Below are positions 34,731 to 54,758 of a stretch of DNA of 64,000 nucleotides, piece after piece. The position numbers were made by a program, and so were the translations under genes. The stretch is from the NCBI RefSeq assembly GCF_024679095.1, contig NC_066563.1, forward strand, positions 3,436,928-3,500,927, read 5' to 3'. How positions within the stretch are numbered: position 1 is the first letter of the stretch; every line of letters begins with the position of its first letter. Source of the stretch: Eriocheir sinensis (taxonomy: Eukaryota > Arthropoda > Malacostraca > Decapoda > Varunidae). The notes under the pieces are model-generated. The model was not told the origin of the DNA and did not search any database. It was given only the letters and a program-made list of their open reading frames with translations.

Positions 34731-34819
<89 letters not shown>
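34731..34819. repeat. (TA)n microsatellite
   Basis: About 89 bp of TA. Confidence 0.97.
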
Positions 34820-35731
<912 letters not shown>

Positions 35732-36758
35732 CAGTCGTCCCTCAAATAGTACGGTTTCCAATAGTACGGTTTCGGTTTTATACGGATTATCATGGATGAA
35801 TTTTTTAATGATTTTTAAATTTCCCGCTCGTTGCACCAAGTACCCATAGTGTGAGTGGCAACACTTTTCTACCAAAACACCTGCTGAAAGCATCCCAAAG
35901 CGTTCAAGAAAGTGTGCACCTTGTAGAAGAATTCAGATTTAGGAGAAGTTACATTTCGGGATGAGTTACTTTGTGGTAGGGAGAGCATACCACATGAATG
36001 AGAGCAGTGTTCGCTGTATCTATCATAGTGTAAAAGAAATGCTTGCTGCAGTAACTGCGAGTGCTCCAGGAGTGCTGCAAGAGTGGAGATAAAGCCCATC
36101 CTTTTCTGTTTGTTCATAAATTAACCTATTATAAACACATAAATAGGCATTTTCTTACCTTAAACAAGTAATTGGTGGGGAGGAGTGGGCACTCCTACAG
36201 AATCCAGGTTTCCTGCCTGGCTCAGTTTCTACTCGCCGGCCAAAGTTGCCAGTTTTGCATTTCTGCTGTAGTGTTACCAAGCTGGGCAAGTGAGCCATCC
36301 CGGCAGCGCTGCCTTCCACATTGTCAGCGAGCGAGCGATGTCATACACTCACACTCTCTCTTACTCTCAACCACAATTTCTATTATTGCTCTCTAAATCA
36401 CAATTTAAATAAGACTCGAAACGATAATTGTGGAGATTGACTTCACGCCTCCCAAATATGACATTACGCCTCCATATTATATAGTTAAGGGACGCATATT
36501 TAAACTACTCCAACCGAACTTTAAATAACCTGACCTCAAAAGGGGGGCTTCGCTCCCCTCGACCACCTCAGGGTGGTAACACTGCACTGTGACTGCAGCA
36601 GAAAATGCGTAAGTGGCAACTTGGGCCCGTGAGTAACAGCTGAGCCAGGCGGGACCCAGATTCCGTAGTGTTTCTAAGGGGGTAGTATTTTTATACGGAT
36701 TTTCGAACAGTACGGGGGTCCTGGGTCCCTAACCCCCGTACTATTTGAGGGACGACTG
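35732..36758 (+). mobile_element. Tigger/pogo-like element, 1027 bp
   Basis: Flanked by TA on both sides. The ends are CAGTCGTCCCTCAAATAGTA and its reverse complement (TACTATTTGAGGGACGACTG). A remnant near 35950-36090 plus reads F-V-V-G-R-A-Y-H-M-N-E-S-S-V-R, then K-E-M-L-A-A-V-T-A-S-A-P. This resembles the N-terminal helix-turn-helix region of Tigger/Jerky-type transposases. No DDE domain remains. An internal inverted repeat (36192-36285 against 36590-36685, sharing CCTGCCTGGCTCAG / CTGAGCCAGGCGGG) makes the interior a foldback. Confidence 0.83.

Positions 36759-36840
<82 letters not shown>
36759..36840. repeat. (TA)n between two Tigger-like elements
   Basis: About 80 bp of TA bounded on each side by a CAGT terminus. 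Confidence 0.95.
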
Positions 36841-36843
<3 letters not shown>

Positions 36844-38261
36844 TCAAACCTCGGTTTACGAGTGCCTTAGTTTACGAGTGTTTTGATTTATGAGCAAAAA
36901 AATCCCACAAAAAATGACAGTTTACGAGCGGTGACTTGGTATACGAGCATCCTGTCTGTTCCTTTTTTTTTTTTCTCTTTTTTTAATTTGTCACCAACCC
37001 CGGGTGGGGACACAGGCTGCATGGAGGCCATCAGGGTCAAGTGCGTATGTTCCTCCAAGGAGGGACCACAGGTCATTACCGGTGACGGCTCATGAAAGGA
37101 AGGGGAGGATGGCGATAGACCGACTCTATCGGCTTACGTTAGCCTAGCCGACCAAGTTGGTCTTTTGACGAGTACTGGTGTGTCTCTGCGTACAAGTCAA
37201 AGACATGAGTGTGGGTTCCCTTTGTTTGCCGCAAGACAAAAGTGCTCAAAGCAGAAAACAATGGGAATAGTCTCAGTTAGGGTTATCCTACAGTGATGCT
37301 TTAAAATGGTCTGTGGTGCAGCAGTTACACAACAGTAACCTCGTGAACTCTATATCTGGCCCCACCTGACAGGGTTACCCATAGAAAGCTCAGGAAATGG
37401 TCATCGCCATTGGCTTATGGAGGTGCGGCCAGCAAGACAGTGGCCATACCCAGCCCCGCCACGGCTTGCGCGGGACCCCCGATTCTTGCCAGGAATTGGG
37501 GGGAATTCTTGAAAATCTGACATGCCAGAACAAGAAACGCATGGATTTCGCAAGATTTGGGGAAATTCTTGCTCAGTATAGGGTAGTTCATGACCGCTAG
37601 ATGACAGCTCTAGTCTCAGTCCACATTGTAAACTCGTAGAAATAGTATGCGTGTACTCGTGTCCGATTGCATTTGTGCTTTGATGTGTGATCTTTGTGTT
37701 TTCAGCACTACGGTATGTGTTCTTTGTGCTTTAACAATGTACCCCAGAAAGATGGTTAAAAGGGATGGTGCTGCAAAGAAGAAAACAAGAATGGCAGATA
37801 CTATACTCGAAACAGGAACAGAGTGTGAGCGTCGACGGTTTGCATGCTATCCTGGACATGTTTGACTTTCGTTCACCCTCCATCTCGGATGATACGTCGG
37901 GTTAGCTTCACGTTGGTGGTCGAACGTAGTTCCAGTGCCTCGAGAATAGGGAAACTGTGGCTGCTAAACCCCGGTGCAAAGCCTACACCTCAAGCATTAT
38001 TAGCAGTTGTGGGAGTGTCCGTAACAACCGTAACACATTGATTCGCATTTCATAATATTTATCATTGCTATTTGTTAGTAAAATTACTTTAATTCTGTAT
38101 AAACTAACATGTAAAATGATTTTTAAATAAATAATTTTTGAGATATGGGATGAATTAATGGGATTTACATTAATTTCAATGGGGAAATTCGTTGTGGTTT
38201 ACGAGTGTTTTGGTGTGCGAGCAAAATTACGGAACGAATTAAACTCATAAACTGAGGTATG

Positions 38262-38265
<4 letters not shown>
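36841..38265 (+). mobile_element. Tigger/pogo-like element, 1425 bp
   Basis: Left end CAGTCAAACCTCGGTTTACG; right end CATAAACTGAGGTATGACTG, an imperfect inverted repeat. Subterminal TTTACGAGTG / TTTACGAGTGTTTTG motifs recur at both ends. A short plus frame at 37739 reads M-Y-P-R-K-M-V-K-R-D-G-A-A-K-K-K-T-R-M, which could be a decayed transposase start. The family D repeat at 36961-37190 sits inside it in minus orientation. The right flank is (GT)n. Confidence 0.8.
36961..37190 (-). repeat. A-tailed short interspersed repeat (family D), nested
   Basis: Starts with a T-run, then AATTTGTCACCAACCCCGGG, CATCAGGGTCAAGTGCGTA, GTTCCTCCAAGGAGGGACCA, GACCGACTCTATCGGC, GCCTAGCCGACC. This is the reverse complement of the 10252-10426 copy. 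It lies within the Tigger-like element, so it is a later insertion. Confidence 0.72.
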
Positions 38266-40531
<2,266 letters not shown>

Positions 40532-40847
40532 CAGTAAACCCTCAGTTATCCGGGTGCACCGTATCCGACCTCGCCCGTATCCGGGAGTTTTCAAAAATGT
40601 GATTTTTTTCCAAAAAATTAAATACAATTGTCGTGTGCCACCAAAAGTCATTCAAATTGGCCGTGTGGCGTACCACACCACCAAGGTAAAGAGATTCTCT
40701 TTACCATGGGCACCACAACACAACAAGTGCCCCGCACGCCATTGTTTACGTTCACCATGGCCCAGTTAATTGCTTTTGCGTGTGTGCCATACCTTCTCCA
40801 GGCATTGCTTTGCCTGTATGTGGTGTTTAGGGCGCTTACAATGGCGC

Positions 40848-40930
<83 letters not shown>

Positions 40931-41698
40931 AGCAGGGTGTACAAGCGTTAATTACCCCGTTAGGAGTAAATCTTAACATAACACCCGTGTCCTTGGGGCC
41001 ATGGTGGGTGCTGACCAGCCCCGCAACGCCCCGACAATTTTTCTTAGTTTAAGTCACTAATTATCGTTTGCAAGAGACACCACAATGCCCACGCATTCAC
41101 TGTGGATGGGGAAGGCTTGCCTACACTGGCGTTAGCGTAGATGATGTAATATTGCAGAAAACAAGGTAAAACATTCTCGGGGCGGCGGGGCAAGGCGGGC
41201 AGTTTGACGTAACCCGTAATTTTGTTTTTGTTTTTACGGCTATAATACATCCTTCCTGCACTCGTTTCATATATCCACGTGTGCGCAGGCATAAAGGGGT
41301 GACGTAAGTGTACTGACGTGAACATAAGTAGCTCTGTTTATGAGATAATAAGGATATATATTCTCAGGGTGAGCGAGGCAGGGTGGCGGCGCCGCAGCTG
41401 AAATGTAGCCTAACCTGTAACATAATTTTCTTTTTCACAGCTATAACATATCGTCCCTGCACTTGTTTCATATATATATATACGTATGCGTTGGTGTGGA
41501 AGGCTGTCGTGGGCTTACGGGCATGATCTTAAGTAGCTTCGTTTGTGCTGACGATATATTAAATGCGTTAGGCGAAAGTTGGGTTTTCAGGTACGTAGAC
41601 TTAACCTACACCATATCCGGGGTTTTCCCATATCCGGGTTTTTCCCATATCCGGGTGCCCCTGTGGCTCTATTAACCCAGACGCCGGAGGGTTTACTG
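40532..41698. mobile_element. Tigger/pogo-like element, 1167 bp
   Basis: Flanked by TA. Left end CAGTAAACCCTCAGTTATCC; right end GACGCCGGAGGGTTTACTG. TATCCGGG motifs cluster inside both ends (40547-40585, 41610-41660). A (TA)n array lies inside at 40851-40927. Two diverged direct repeats of about 210 bp, around GGCTATAATACATCCTTCCT at 41239 and AGCTATAACATATCGTCCCT at about 41440, occupy the right half. No transposase seen. Confidence 0.82.
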
Positions 41699-41739
41699 TA
41701 TATGTGGTTTTCTTTACCACGGCCTGATCATGAGTTGGA

Positions 41740-41974
41740 CTCGCAATCGCCAGCAAGTACCCTCCCGATTAGAAAATGGCTCATTAGTCAATCTCTGGGT
41801 ACTGCCAGGACCTCACACACCACACATCCCATCCCCTTTGCTCATGGGGGGACAGTAACCACTCCTACTCAGCGGTCAAAACCCAGCCTGAGTGGGGCTC
41901 AAACCTTTGCCTGCCACACTGAGACACTGAGAAGCTGGGCAGTGCAGCACTTTAACCGACTGAGATATCAGAGT

Positions 41975-41982
<8 letters not shown>
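41740..41982 (-). mobile_element. tRNA-like SINE, family 2, copy 2
   Basis: Minus strand head TATCTCAGTCGGTTAAAGTG (A-box-like, 41951-41970), B-box-like GGTTTGAGCCCC (in 41891-41910), then CGCTGAGTAGGAGTGGTTAC, CCCCCCATGAGCAAAGGGGA. Homologous to 27065-27225. A (GT)n run again abuts the head (41976-42017). Confidence 0.75.

Positions 41983-42017
<35 letters not shown>
41976..42017. repeat. (GT)n microsatellite
   Basis: About 42 bp. It is followed by ATACAGTAAAATTTCCATTA, a lone CAGT-type terminus with no partner found. Confidence 0.95.
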
Positions 42018-42020
<3 letters not shown>

Positions 42021-42525
42021 CATACAGTAAAATTTCCATTATCATGCTAATGCCATTGAAACTTTGTGTGTTAACAAAATCCTTTTGTCATGTATATCTA
42101 CTGGCTCTACCATGTTCAAGAGCCTGATTATCAAATTCTCAGTTAATCCAAAGAATAATGAAGAAAGTCAAATAGTTTTATACTAGAAGAGAAATTCACT
42201 GTTTATTTTAAAAGTATGCAAAATAATAATTTGCAAAATTTTGTATAAAAACTTAAATCAATAACTTTCAGAGTGCACCTCATGGGGTTTTGTTGATTTA
42301 ATTACTTCATCAACATAATTCATGACCCCAATTATTGTAAATACATGCCTGAGAATTATAAATGGCCAGTAAGAATTTTAATAAGTGTGCTAAGCTAAAC
42401 TCAATCAAAGGGGTTCACTCCCAAACCATAACCTATTTTACTTTGAGAGCTATAGCCCTTTAAGTGCCCTATTGCTACACAAATTGGGATACAGTGACAT
42501 TTCCTAGACACTATGGGCTGTTTTA

Positions 42526-42735
42526 CAAGTCCAATCCAAGAAGTTTCAGGTCCCATCAGAGTTCGGTCAAGGGGCCGCATTACAAGTCCAATCCGAGAAG
42601 TTTCGGGTCCTTACAGAGTTATTCATCCTGAACTCTGTAGGGACCCCAAACTTCTCTAATTGAACTTGTAATACGGCCCCTAGACCGACCTTTGTAAGGA
42701 CCTGAAACTTTTCGGATTTGACTTGTAATATGACT
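42526..42735. mobile_element. Hairpin MITE
   Basis: Left half carries TTACAAGTCCAATCCAAGAA and a second copy ATTACAAGTCCAATCCGAGA about 65 bp later. The right half carries inverted copies (TCTAATTGAACTTGTAATAC; TTCGGATTTGACTTGTAATA). GTTCGGTCAAGGGGCCGC pairs with CGGCCCCTAGACCGACC. The whole could fold into a long imperfect hairpin. Noncoding. Confidence 0.8.
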
Positions 42736-42880
42736 CACAAAGTAGTTATGAAATTACTGGGCCTGGCTTATACATCCCAAGAAAATTTTTAACTACTCAT
42801 TCCTCTGTGCAATGGATACATATTCCACTTGGAATCATCCTGCTTTATAGTTCAACTCAATTTGTATGAGAAGTCTAAAA

Positions 42881-43013
<133 letters not shown>

Positions 43014-43197
43014 CTCTCGAAGTTTCATGTTAGTCCTAAATTCTTACCATCTCGACTTTCATGCATTATCACCGAGTTTCGCGCTGCTTGGACACGTACG
43101 GGTCACGTCTACTTATTATCTATTATCGGCATCACGCACGCTACCTTCAAAGGTCATATCACACTGGAGGTTTTCCTCCAAACATTGTGGCTATGGC

Positions 43198-43259
<62 letters not shown>

Positions 43260-43598
43260 CAGGTCGTTTTGAAGCCTCAGTTGAAGGCGGCTGCCTTACG
43301 ATTGGCTGACAGTTATGAAAACACGCTTGTGATTCGCTGGGAGTCCGATGATGTCATCGCCGACGCTCACCCTATCACAATGGTCATTTTCGTCCAACCA
43401 TTAGGGCTATGGGCAACGCCCATACACCCAACCGGGGGCGAGTTCACGGTTATCTGTAAGCTGATGTCACACAGTGTTTTTTCTTCCCACCGCGTTGGCG
43501 GCAGCTTGGACAACCGGCAACTCCAACATTTCCTGGTGTACGTCACAGACAGCCAAGGTCGGTTGCCCGTATCCACGTCCACAACGTAAACAAAGCAC

Positions 43599-43793
43599 TT
43601 GCCTTGTATCAACATGGCGTCATCTGCTAAAGTAAGGGCTGTCGCAGCTTGTGCTGCTATTACCCAAGTTATGGACTTATTGCTGCAGTTAAATGGAAGG
43701 AAGAAACTGTTGTGGGTGTGGCGTGTCTGTGGTTCCTCTGTGCCAGTTCTCATTGTCACCACTGTGCGTGCGCGGCCAACCCACCCATCTTGA
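43599..43793 (+). pseudogene. Short frame in left arm of palindrome (unknown)
   Basis: 64-residue frame containing M-A-S-S-A-K-V-R-A-V-A-A-C-A-A-I and D-L-L-L-Q-L-N-G-R-K-K-L-L-W-V-W-R. The mirror frame at 44366-44097 minus keeps nearly the same residues, including M-D-L-L-L-Q-L-N-G-R-K-K. Function unknown. It might be the start of a decayed Harbinger-type transposase (basic W-V stretch), but this is only a guess. Confidence 0.35.
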
Positions 43794-44989
43794 CTCAACC
43801 ACATAAACACATGGATTGAATAACAACACACACACACACACACACACAAGCCATACTCATTATGAACCATTGCAGATGTTTCTGACAAACAGAAACGACT
43901 GTGTTGGAACGTATTTGGTGAATGGCTCACATGAACCAAACCTAGCTCTTGGCAAGAAGAGAACAGTCGTCTTTAACACTGCTCTCTTCTTGCCATTGGG
44001 AATGTTTGGTTTGTATGAACCACTCACCAAATAAGTTCTAACACACTCTAGGAAATGACGAAGCCATTTTTGTTTATGAGAAACATCTGCCATGGTTCAT
44101 GATGAATCTGGTGTGTGGGTGCGTGTGTGTGTCTTTGTTATTATTCGATCCACGTGTTTATGTGGTTGGAGTCTAGATGGGTGGGTTGGCCGCGCACACG
44201 CAATGGTGACAATGAGAACTGGCATGGAGGAACCACAGACACGCCACACCCACAACAGCTTCTTCCTTCCATTTAACTGCAGCAACAAGTCCATAACTTG
44301 GGTAATGGTAGCACAAGCCGCGAGAGCCCTTACTTTAGCAGACAACCCCATGTTGATACAGGGCAAGTGCTTTGTTTACGTTGTGGATACGGGCAACTGA
44401 CCTTGGCCGTGTGTGACGCACACCAGGAAAAGTTGGAGTTGCCGGTTGTCCAAGCTGCCGCAAACGCGGTGGGAAGAATAGGGCCCAGTGTGACACCAGC
44501 TTACGGACAACCAACAACTCACTCCCGGATAGGCGCACGGGCGTTGCCAGTAGCCACAACGGTTAGAGGAAAACGGCCAGTGTAACACTGCCTTAATGAG
44601 CCACACACACAGTGAGGCGTGAGGCCACGCCGGAGGGATTTTCAAACACAGACTGACGGCCATCCAGCCGCCTCATAAGGCCACGCCGGACAAAATCCAC
44701 ACACACACACACACGGACTGAAGACCTTTAGCCCCACCACTTTGAGCCGCCCGGACGAGCCAGGCCGGATTGTGTGTGCCCGCCATAAGGCAGCGAGGCT
44801 GCTGACAGGGTGAGCACCGGCGATGACGTCATCGGACCCCCAGCGAATCACAAGTGTGTTTTCAGAGCTCAGCTTCATTTGTGGCTTTAAAACAACCCAT
44901 TCTCTCTTTCTGTTTTCTTCCTTTTTCCAAGGCATGTATTTTGAGATAACAAGGGTGTAAAGGAGAAAAAAGTGTAAAGGAGAAAAAAA

Positions 44990-45134
44990 AGTGAGCTCCG
45001 GGGGGCAGCATGAGCCAATTGTAATGGCGCCACTATAAACAGTTGCCTATGCCATGATGGGCTAGGGGCCAACCATCAGGCCCAGATGGATAGTCTACCG
45101 GTGCCATAGCCCACATGTATTTAAAAAAAAAAAA

Positions 45135-45173
<39 letters not shown>

Positions 45174-45175
45174 AA
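44990..45175 (+). mobile_element. A-tailed SINE-like repeat, family 3, copy 1
   Basis: GCCACTATAAACAGTTGCCT, GCCATGATGGGCTAGGGG and related phrases, ending in A12 and (AAAT)n at 45133-45174. Homologous to 50430-50612 in the same strand sense (CCACTATAAATAAAATTTGCCT, CATGAACGGGCTGGGG). Confidence 0.7.
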
Positions 45176-45327
45176 AATCTCCACAGATCAGTACAGATAA
45201 GCGCTTTTTCAGTCTTTTCAATATCTCGAGATTTGCGATCCTCGAGTTTAGCGCTATACCTTCGGAATGAAGCGAGCGCAAAACTCGAGAGGGTACTGTG
45301 TGTATGTGTATGTATATGTGTATGTGT

Positions 45328-48832
<3,505 letters not shown>

Positions 48833-49668
48833 CAGTAAAAGTCCGATAATCCAGTGTCCAATACTTCAGAAATCCCGAAGGTCCAGAATTTTCAGCCGAG
48901 GTTCAATTTTAGCTTTTTAGGGTAATATCGAGTAAAATTGGGGTAAAAATTAACAACTACCAAAAAATAGAGAAAGCTGTGCAACGAACTGACAAATTCT
49001 GCACCCAGCAGGGACTTGTGAGATCTGCCCAGTTCACAGTGTGTTTGCCCAGCAGGCTCTCTATCCGTTACATTTTCATCTGTTTTTATCTGTATTTTTC
49101 CACCATAATGACTCCTACCATGCCACCTTCAACAAGGACAAAGAGGAGACATATTACAATCACCATTGCCAGTAAGAAGACGGTTAATGCGGTATTACCC
49201 CTACCGACATGCCATCTCTTTGTTTATATCTATCAGCTGAACAGCAGCGGCTGCTGCTGCTTATAGTTATGTGGTTATGGTTGCTTTTATTACCTGTTTC
49301 ATATTTTTATTACCTGATTTTTTATAGAAGGAAGCATTCATTAGTAAATAATTTGCATTCTATATGTTTAAGCCTCCTTTGTCAAAAATAAATAAATAAA
49401 ATAAAATAAATGAAAAAAGCTGGACACTTTGTGACTGCCACCAACAGAGCATTCTTAACAAGTAGCTTGTTGTGGTTAATCTCCAAGATGTGATGATTAA
49501 ATGTGCTGCAAAGTGTGGTAAGTCTGGGGCAGGTACTAAATACTGGCGATTACCGGACTCAGTGTGGTAAACATTTTGCAATGGCGTGTTTTGAATGTTT
49601 TGAGGTTCCCTCTGGTAATTCAGAAGGTCCGTGACCCCCTGCATTCTGGATTATAGGACTTTCATTGC
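48833..49668. mobile_element. Tigger/pogo-like MITE, ~836 bp
   Basis: After TA: CAGTAAAAGTCCGATAATCC. Right end CTGGATTATAGGACTTTCATTG, an imperfect inverted repeat. AGGTCC / AAGGTCCGTGA motifs occur inside both ends. A decayed frame near 49105 (M-T-P-T-M-P-P-S-T-R-T-K-R-R-H-I-T-I) may be a relic transposase start, but this is not secure. Confidence 0.75.
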
Positions 49669-50335
49669 AATTTGAGATCCATAATGATGAGCAGTAAGGA
49701 ACTAGAGCACAAGACAGTATATCCAATTCACTTTAAATTGATATACCTTGATATATCAATCCTGCTAATGTCTAATAAAGCCAACAGACCTTGTACTGTG
49801 TTCTGTAACAACCTATCTACAGTGCTAAAGAAAGACCTATTTCAAGTGATGATAGTGCAGTAATGCAGTGTATATCAATATGTAATGTCTCAATCTTTGA
49901 CACATTGAGAAGCAGGGCTGTGCAAATGACTTACTTTTAAGATTATGAATCAATATGTAAGAGCCTTCTTCAATTCTACTGCTTTAAGTTTGATTTATTC
50001 TATAAAATAAGTCAGGATGCAAAATTTGCAAAGGATATTAGATTTTAAAGATCAACGGCACTGAAGTATAAACACTCATGTACACAAAGCACACTGCTGG
50101 GTGTCAAGGTGCATTACTCATAAACCATTCTGCTTTCTATGAGGTATGTGTTTTGTCTCATCTGTCATTACTACATGGTGTTTCCACTTGTCAAAAGCCA
50201 GTTGGCCAGAAAACCTCCCATTTTCTTTGCAATTCTCTATCTGTAATTCAAGAACCAAAAGATTTGTTACATGATTCTCAGAAAAAAAATTATGTACGCA
50301 GTGGCCTCGCTTACAACGTGGGATTTATTAATTTA
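49669..50335. other. No gene seen (intron)
   Basis: AT-rich unique sequence. Confidence 0.5.
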
Positions 50336-50515
50336 TTTTTCTATTTTTTACAGAAGAGGAAACAGTTTGAGCAAAAACAAAAGTAAGACAAAAAAGCCCG
50401 CTCAGCACTGCTCCTGTAAAAGCATACTTCACAGCAGCCACTATAAATAAAATTTGCCTACACCATGAACGGGCTGGGGTTGCCCAAACGGCCTCTCAAG
50501 CCTACAAGTGCAATA

Positions 50516-50565
<50 letters not shown>

Positions 50566-51052
50566 ACACACACACACACACACAAAAAAAAAAAAAATAA
50601 ATAAATAAATAAAGCCATAAGAGAGAGCAATTGAGGATGGAGAGGTCCCTTGATACGCCTCTTTAGAAAATTCAAATTGTAAACAGGAGGAGAATTTAAT
50701 ACCGAGGAAGGAAGGTTGTTACACAATTTACCAGCAAGAAGGATGAAAGAATGAAGATGATGGTTAACTCTTGCATAAGAGATTTGGATAGCAAAAGGGT
50801 GAGTTAGAGTAGGTCATGCAGTGGGGCCATGGGAGGAGTGGAGGCATGCCGTTAGCTAGTTCAGAAGAGCATTCAGCATGAAAATAATGGTAGGCGAAAG
50901 AGAGGAAATACTGCGGCAGAACTTGAGAGGTAGAAGACTCTCAGCAAGAGGTGAGTTGATGAAACGAAGAGCCTTTGACCCTACTCTGTCCGATGGCTGT
51001 GTGTGGAACCCACCCACGCATGGAATGCATACTTCATACACGGGCAGACAAG
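50336..51052 (-). mobile_element. Family A LINE, 3' fragment, split by a SINE-like repeat
   Basis: Begins with the LINE 3' end (TTTTTTACAGAAGAGGAAACAG..AAAAAGCCCGCTCAGCACTG). It continues, after the inserted repeat at 50430-50612, with minus-strand coding relics: N-S-P-L-A-E-S-L-L-P-L-K-F, and V-Y-E-V-C-I-P-C-V-G-G-F-H-T near 51000. Breaks off at about 51052 against a CR1-like fragment of opposite orientation. Confidence 0.83.
50430..50612 (+). mobile_element. A-tailed SINE-like repeat, family 3, copy 2 (nested)
   Basis: Corresponds to 44990-45175. Includes (CA)n at 50519-50583 and a terminal A-run with (AAAT)n. It interrupts the family A LINE. Confidence 0.68.
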
Positions 51053-51535
51053 GCAACAAAAATGATCCTTTCCTTGCGCAACAAATCATACCAAGAAAGA
51101 CTTTCCACCCTTAACATGTTCTCTCTTGAGAAACGTTGCCTCCGAGGAAAACTGATCGAATGTTTTAAAATACTTAATGGTTTCACAAATGCAGACAGAT
51201 CAAGATTGTTTATGATCAATGACACTTTACGAACGAGGAACAACGGCATAAAACTCAAATGTAGACAAGTAAATTCAGACTGCATCAAATTTTTTTCACC
51301 AACGTTGTAGTGCGAGAATGGAAGGTTCCACCTTCAGTGGTCTAGTGTAACATGATTGACTCCTTTAAAAAACAAGCTTGACCGTCACTTCCTTGAACTT
51401 AATATTAAATAGAGTTGAAATGCAATGTTTTGGAGCCATCTGATTAATGTAGAATCACTTAGGTTTAAGGACAGACCACCTAGTCTGGACCATGAGGTCT
51501 GTGTGGTTTGATTTTCTATGTAAATCTATGTAAAA
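51053..51535 (+). mobile_element. CR1-like LINE 3' end
   Basis: Plus-strand frame with R-N-K-S-Y-Q-E-R-L-S-T-L-N-M-F-S-L-E-K-R-C-L-R-G, then L-I-E-C-F-K-I-L-N-G-F and R-T-R-N-N-G-I-K-L-K. A frameshift near 51295 precedes V-V-R-E-W-K and F-K-N-K-L-D-R-H-F-L-E-L-N-like residues. This is the usual C-terminus of CR1-type reverse transcriptases. The 3' noncoding end repeats ATCTATGTAAA. A homologous minus-strand fragment lies at 21405-21880. Confidence 0.83.
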
Positions 51536-51655
51536 CCTCATCACTTGGTTGGCTTGGCTGACATCAGCCTACAGAGTTGGTCAATTGGCACCTTGCTACA
51601 GGCCGCCATAAATTGACAAAGGCCTGTGCTCCCCCTTTTTCAAAGGGAGCAATCC
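51536..51655 (+). repeat. Partial family D repeat
   Basis: TTGGCTTGGCTGACATCAGC, AGAGTTGGTC and TTGGCACCTT match the head of the repeat at 10252. The downstream part differs and there is no A-tail. Confidence 0.5.
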
Positions 51656-51659
51656 TTAA

Positions 51660-52625
<966 letters not shown>

Positions 52626-52629
52626 TTAA

Positions 52630-52940
52630 CCCCTAAGGATGGGCTGGAGGGGGATTCGCTGCTCGAAGAGCGTGTGTCGTGTTAATAAATTTTGGCGACA
52701 TAGGTGTTCTTCATCAATGCCCTTCGTGGCAATTTCAGAACCCCAAAAAATAGTTCATAGTATTTTTCACTGCCACTCTTTCATCTGCATGAAGAAAGAA
52801 ACTAAAAGTCCCTCGGTTGCAACATGGTGGAGATATGATGTTGAGAAGTACAAATTTTGGCGGGACAGGGTATTATGGGAATTCCCGCACCCCGCCTTTC
52901 TCCACCCGAGCAGGAATTCCTGCCAGCAATCCTTAAGGGG
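52630..52940. mobile_element. piggyBac-like MITE, 311 bp
   Basis: Shares the TTAA at 52626-52629 with its left neighbour and ends at TTAA 52941-52944. Left CCCCTAAGGATGG, right CAATCCTTAAGGGG: inverted repeats differing by one T. Noncoding. Confidence 0.78.
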
Positions 52941-52944
52941 TTAA

Positions 52945-54758
52945 ACAACAACATCACATAGGAAAGTACCATACACAAAGGCAGGGGTGTAGTAGGGGTT
53001 GCAGGACAGCGAACAGCCATGTGACTGAGCCTCTAGGCCTAAGTATGCATGTATTTAGGCCTAAGAATGTTGATTACTGAATATCAGATTCAGAACAATA
53101 GCGGTCACAAGGAAAGAAAACAGAGGCGTCTGCACGTGAGACACTCGTCCTTTTACTGAACCCACCAATGCTTCTGCCTGGGGGTCACTCATTAGGGGGT
53201 TAAAAATACAATGGAAATCCTTACATGCTTACATGGCATGGGGGCAGGCAGACTGCTCTACCAAAGCAACTCAGACCTTATATAAAATGCAGCTCTGCGC
53301 ATCACATGACTGACCCCGCTCATATTACTGGTTGGCATCACGCACCACACTTCCAGCCAATTAGCTGAGAGTGACAAGTGCAGTGCACCTGGGATGATTT
53401 TTCCACATTATAGAAATCTCTTCCAATTTGGGCCACTTGTCAGTCAGGATTTGTTGTGTGTTGGACCATTTTAAATGTGTTACAATATTCTAAAAGTATA
53501 CTTGTCCAAAAAATGCTGCATTGGGCATGAAACAGCCTGGACAAACACGTTGGATGCGAGGCCACTGTACACTTGAAGGCACCACTAGGAAATGTCTTCC
53601 TGCTTCTACATGGGAAATAGTTTGCTGAATGGGTTAATGGAGTGAAGAGAGCAGTCCTGCATAAAATTCCCTGAATATTTATGTTTGTCAGCTAATGTCA
53701 TACTTGGAACTCTACACATAACAATGTGCACTCATACAAGACATCATGGGATATCAGCAAAAATGTGATTGTAATTAATGTGAAGCAAAATCCATTTCAA
53801 TGGATTATTGGGAAGGCTATATTCATGCCTACATGCATCAACTTTGTTTACCCACTAAGTCTTGTGTATCCACATGCTGTAAGTACTGTACAGAATAGTT
53901 ATTCCCTACACCTCATCTGAAGACTATAGAAGCCTACACCCCCATATTTATCACAGCACCAAATCATCAATTTGGTTATATTTCCATTCACTTTCAAGCC
54001 CTTTGATTTAATTTCTTCTTTCCACTTCCCAAGACTCTATTTTGATTTTTCCTCGGTCCTTCCAACTAACATCAAGTCATCTACATACATTACCTCCCAT
54101 GGAACTCCAACTCTAGTCTCAAGACAGTCTTCCCATGAATTTTTTGCTTCTCAATTCTAGATCCCTACTTCTCTACCAAAGCAAGAAAAAGGATATAATG
54201 ACACTGATGATCATGATGTTGAGCAAGTACTAGCAAAAATTATGTATTTCAGATGTTACACTCTGATTAAACAGTTACCCCAGAAGCCAGTGAGATAAGT
54301 TTGGTGAAACTTTTAATGGATCCCTCATCTGACCTAGCAAGGAATGTATCCCTCAACCTTTAACAATCTCATTCCTAATTCACAAAGTCCTAAACTACTC
54401 ATAAGAGGCAAACGATTACAGCATTCTAGGCTTAAAAAGCAAGAGACATTGAGTTCCTAAACTGACTGAAGAAAGAACTGTTGGAAAATACTAAGTTCCA
54501 GCAACCAAATGGGGAGAGTATATGAATATGAAATTCATTCTAAACTCTGTAAATAAATAGCTAATCCAATTCATTATAATGTCACCAAAGAGGCTCAGAA
54601 TACAGAAGAGAAAATGATGAAAGGCTCCAAACATAATAAATGTGAATAAAATGTACATTACCTGAATATTTGCAAATGCAGTTCAATAGTTCCAGTGGAC
54701 ATCTTATTTAACCAGAAATGTCATACCCTAATCCAAAGTATGAAATTATCTTACTTAC
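52945..54758. other. No gene seen (5' end of the last STAT intron)
   Basis: Largely unique AT-rich sequence. Nothing resembling an extra exon in STAT phase was recognised. Confidence 0.5.

Noticed and set aside
41891..41971. Possible tRNA gene on the minus strand
   Set aside because: The boxes are present but the cloverleaf is not; a homologous repeat exists at 27065.
43367..43939. 190-residue minus-strand frame in the palindrome
   Set aside because: Antisense of the palindromic arm, where a similar frame exists only because the arms are copies. No domain recognised.
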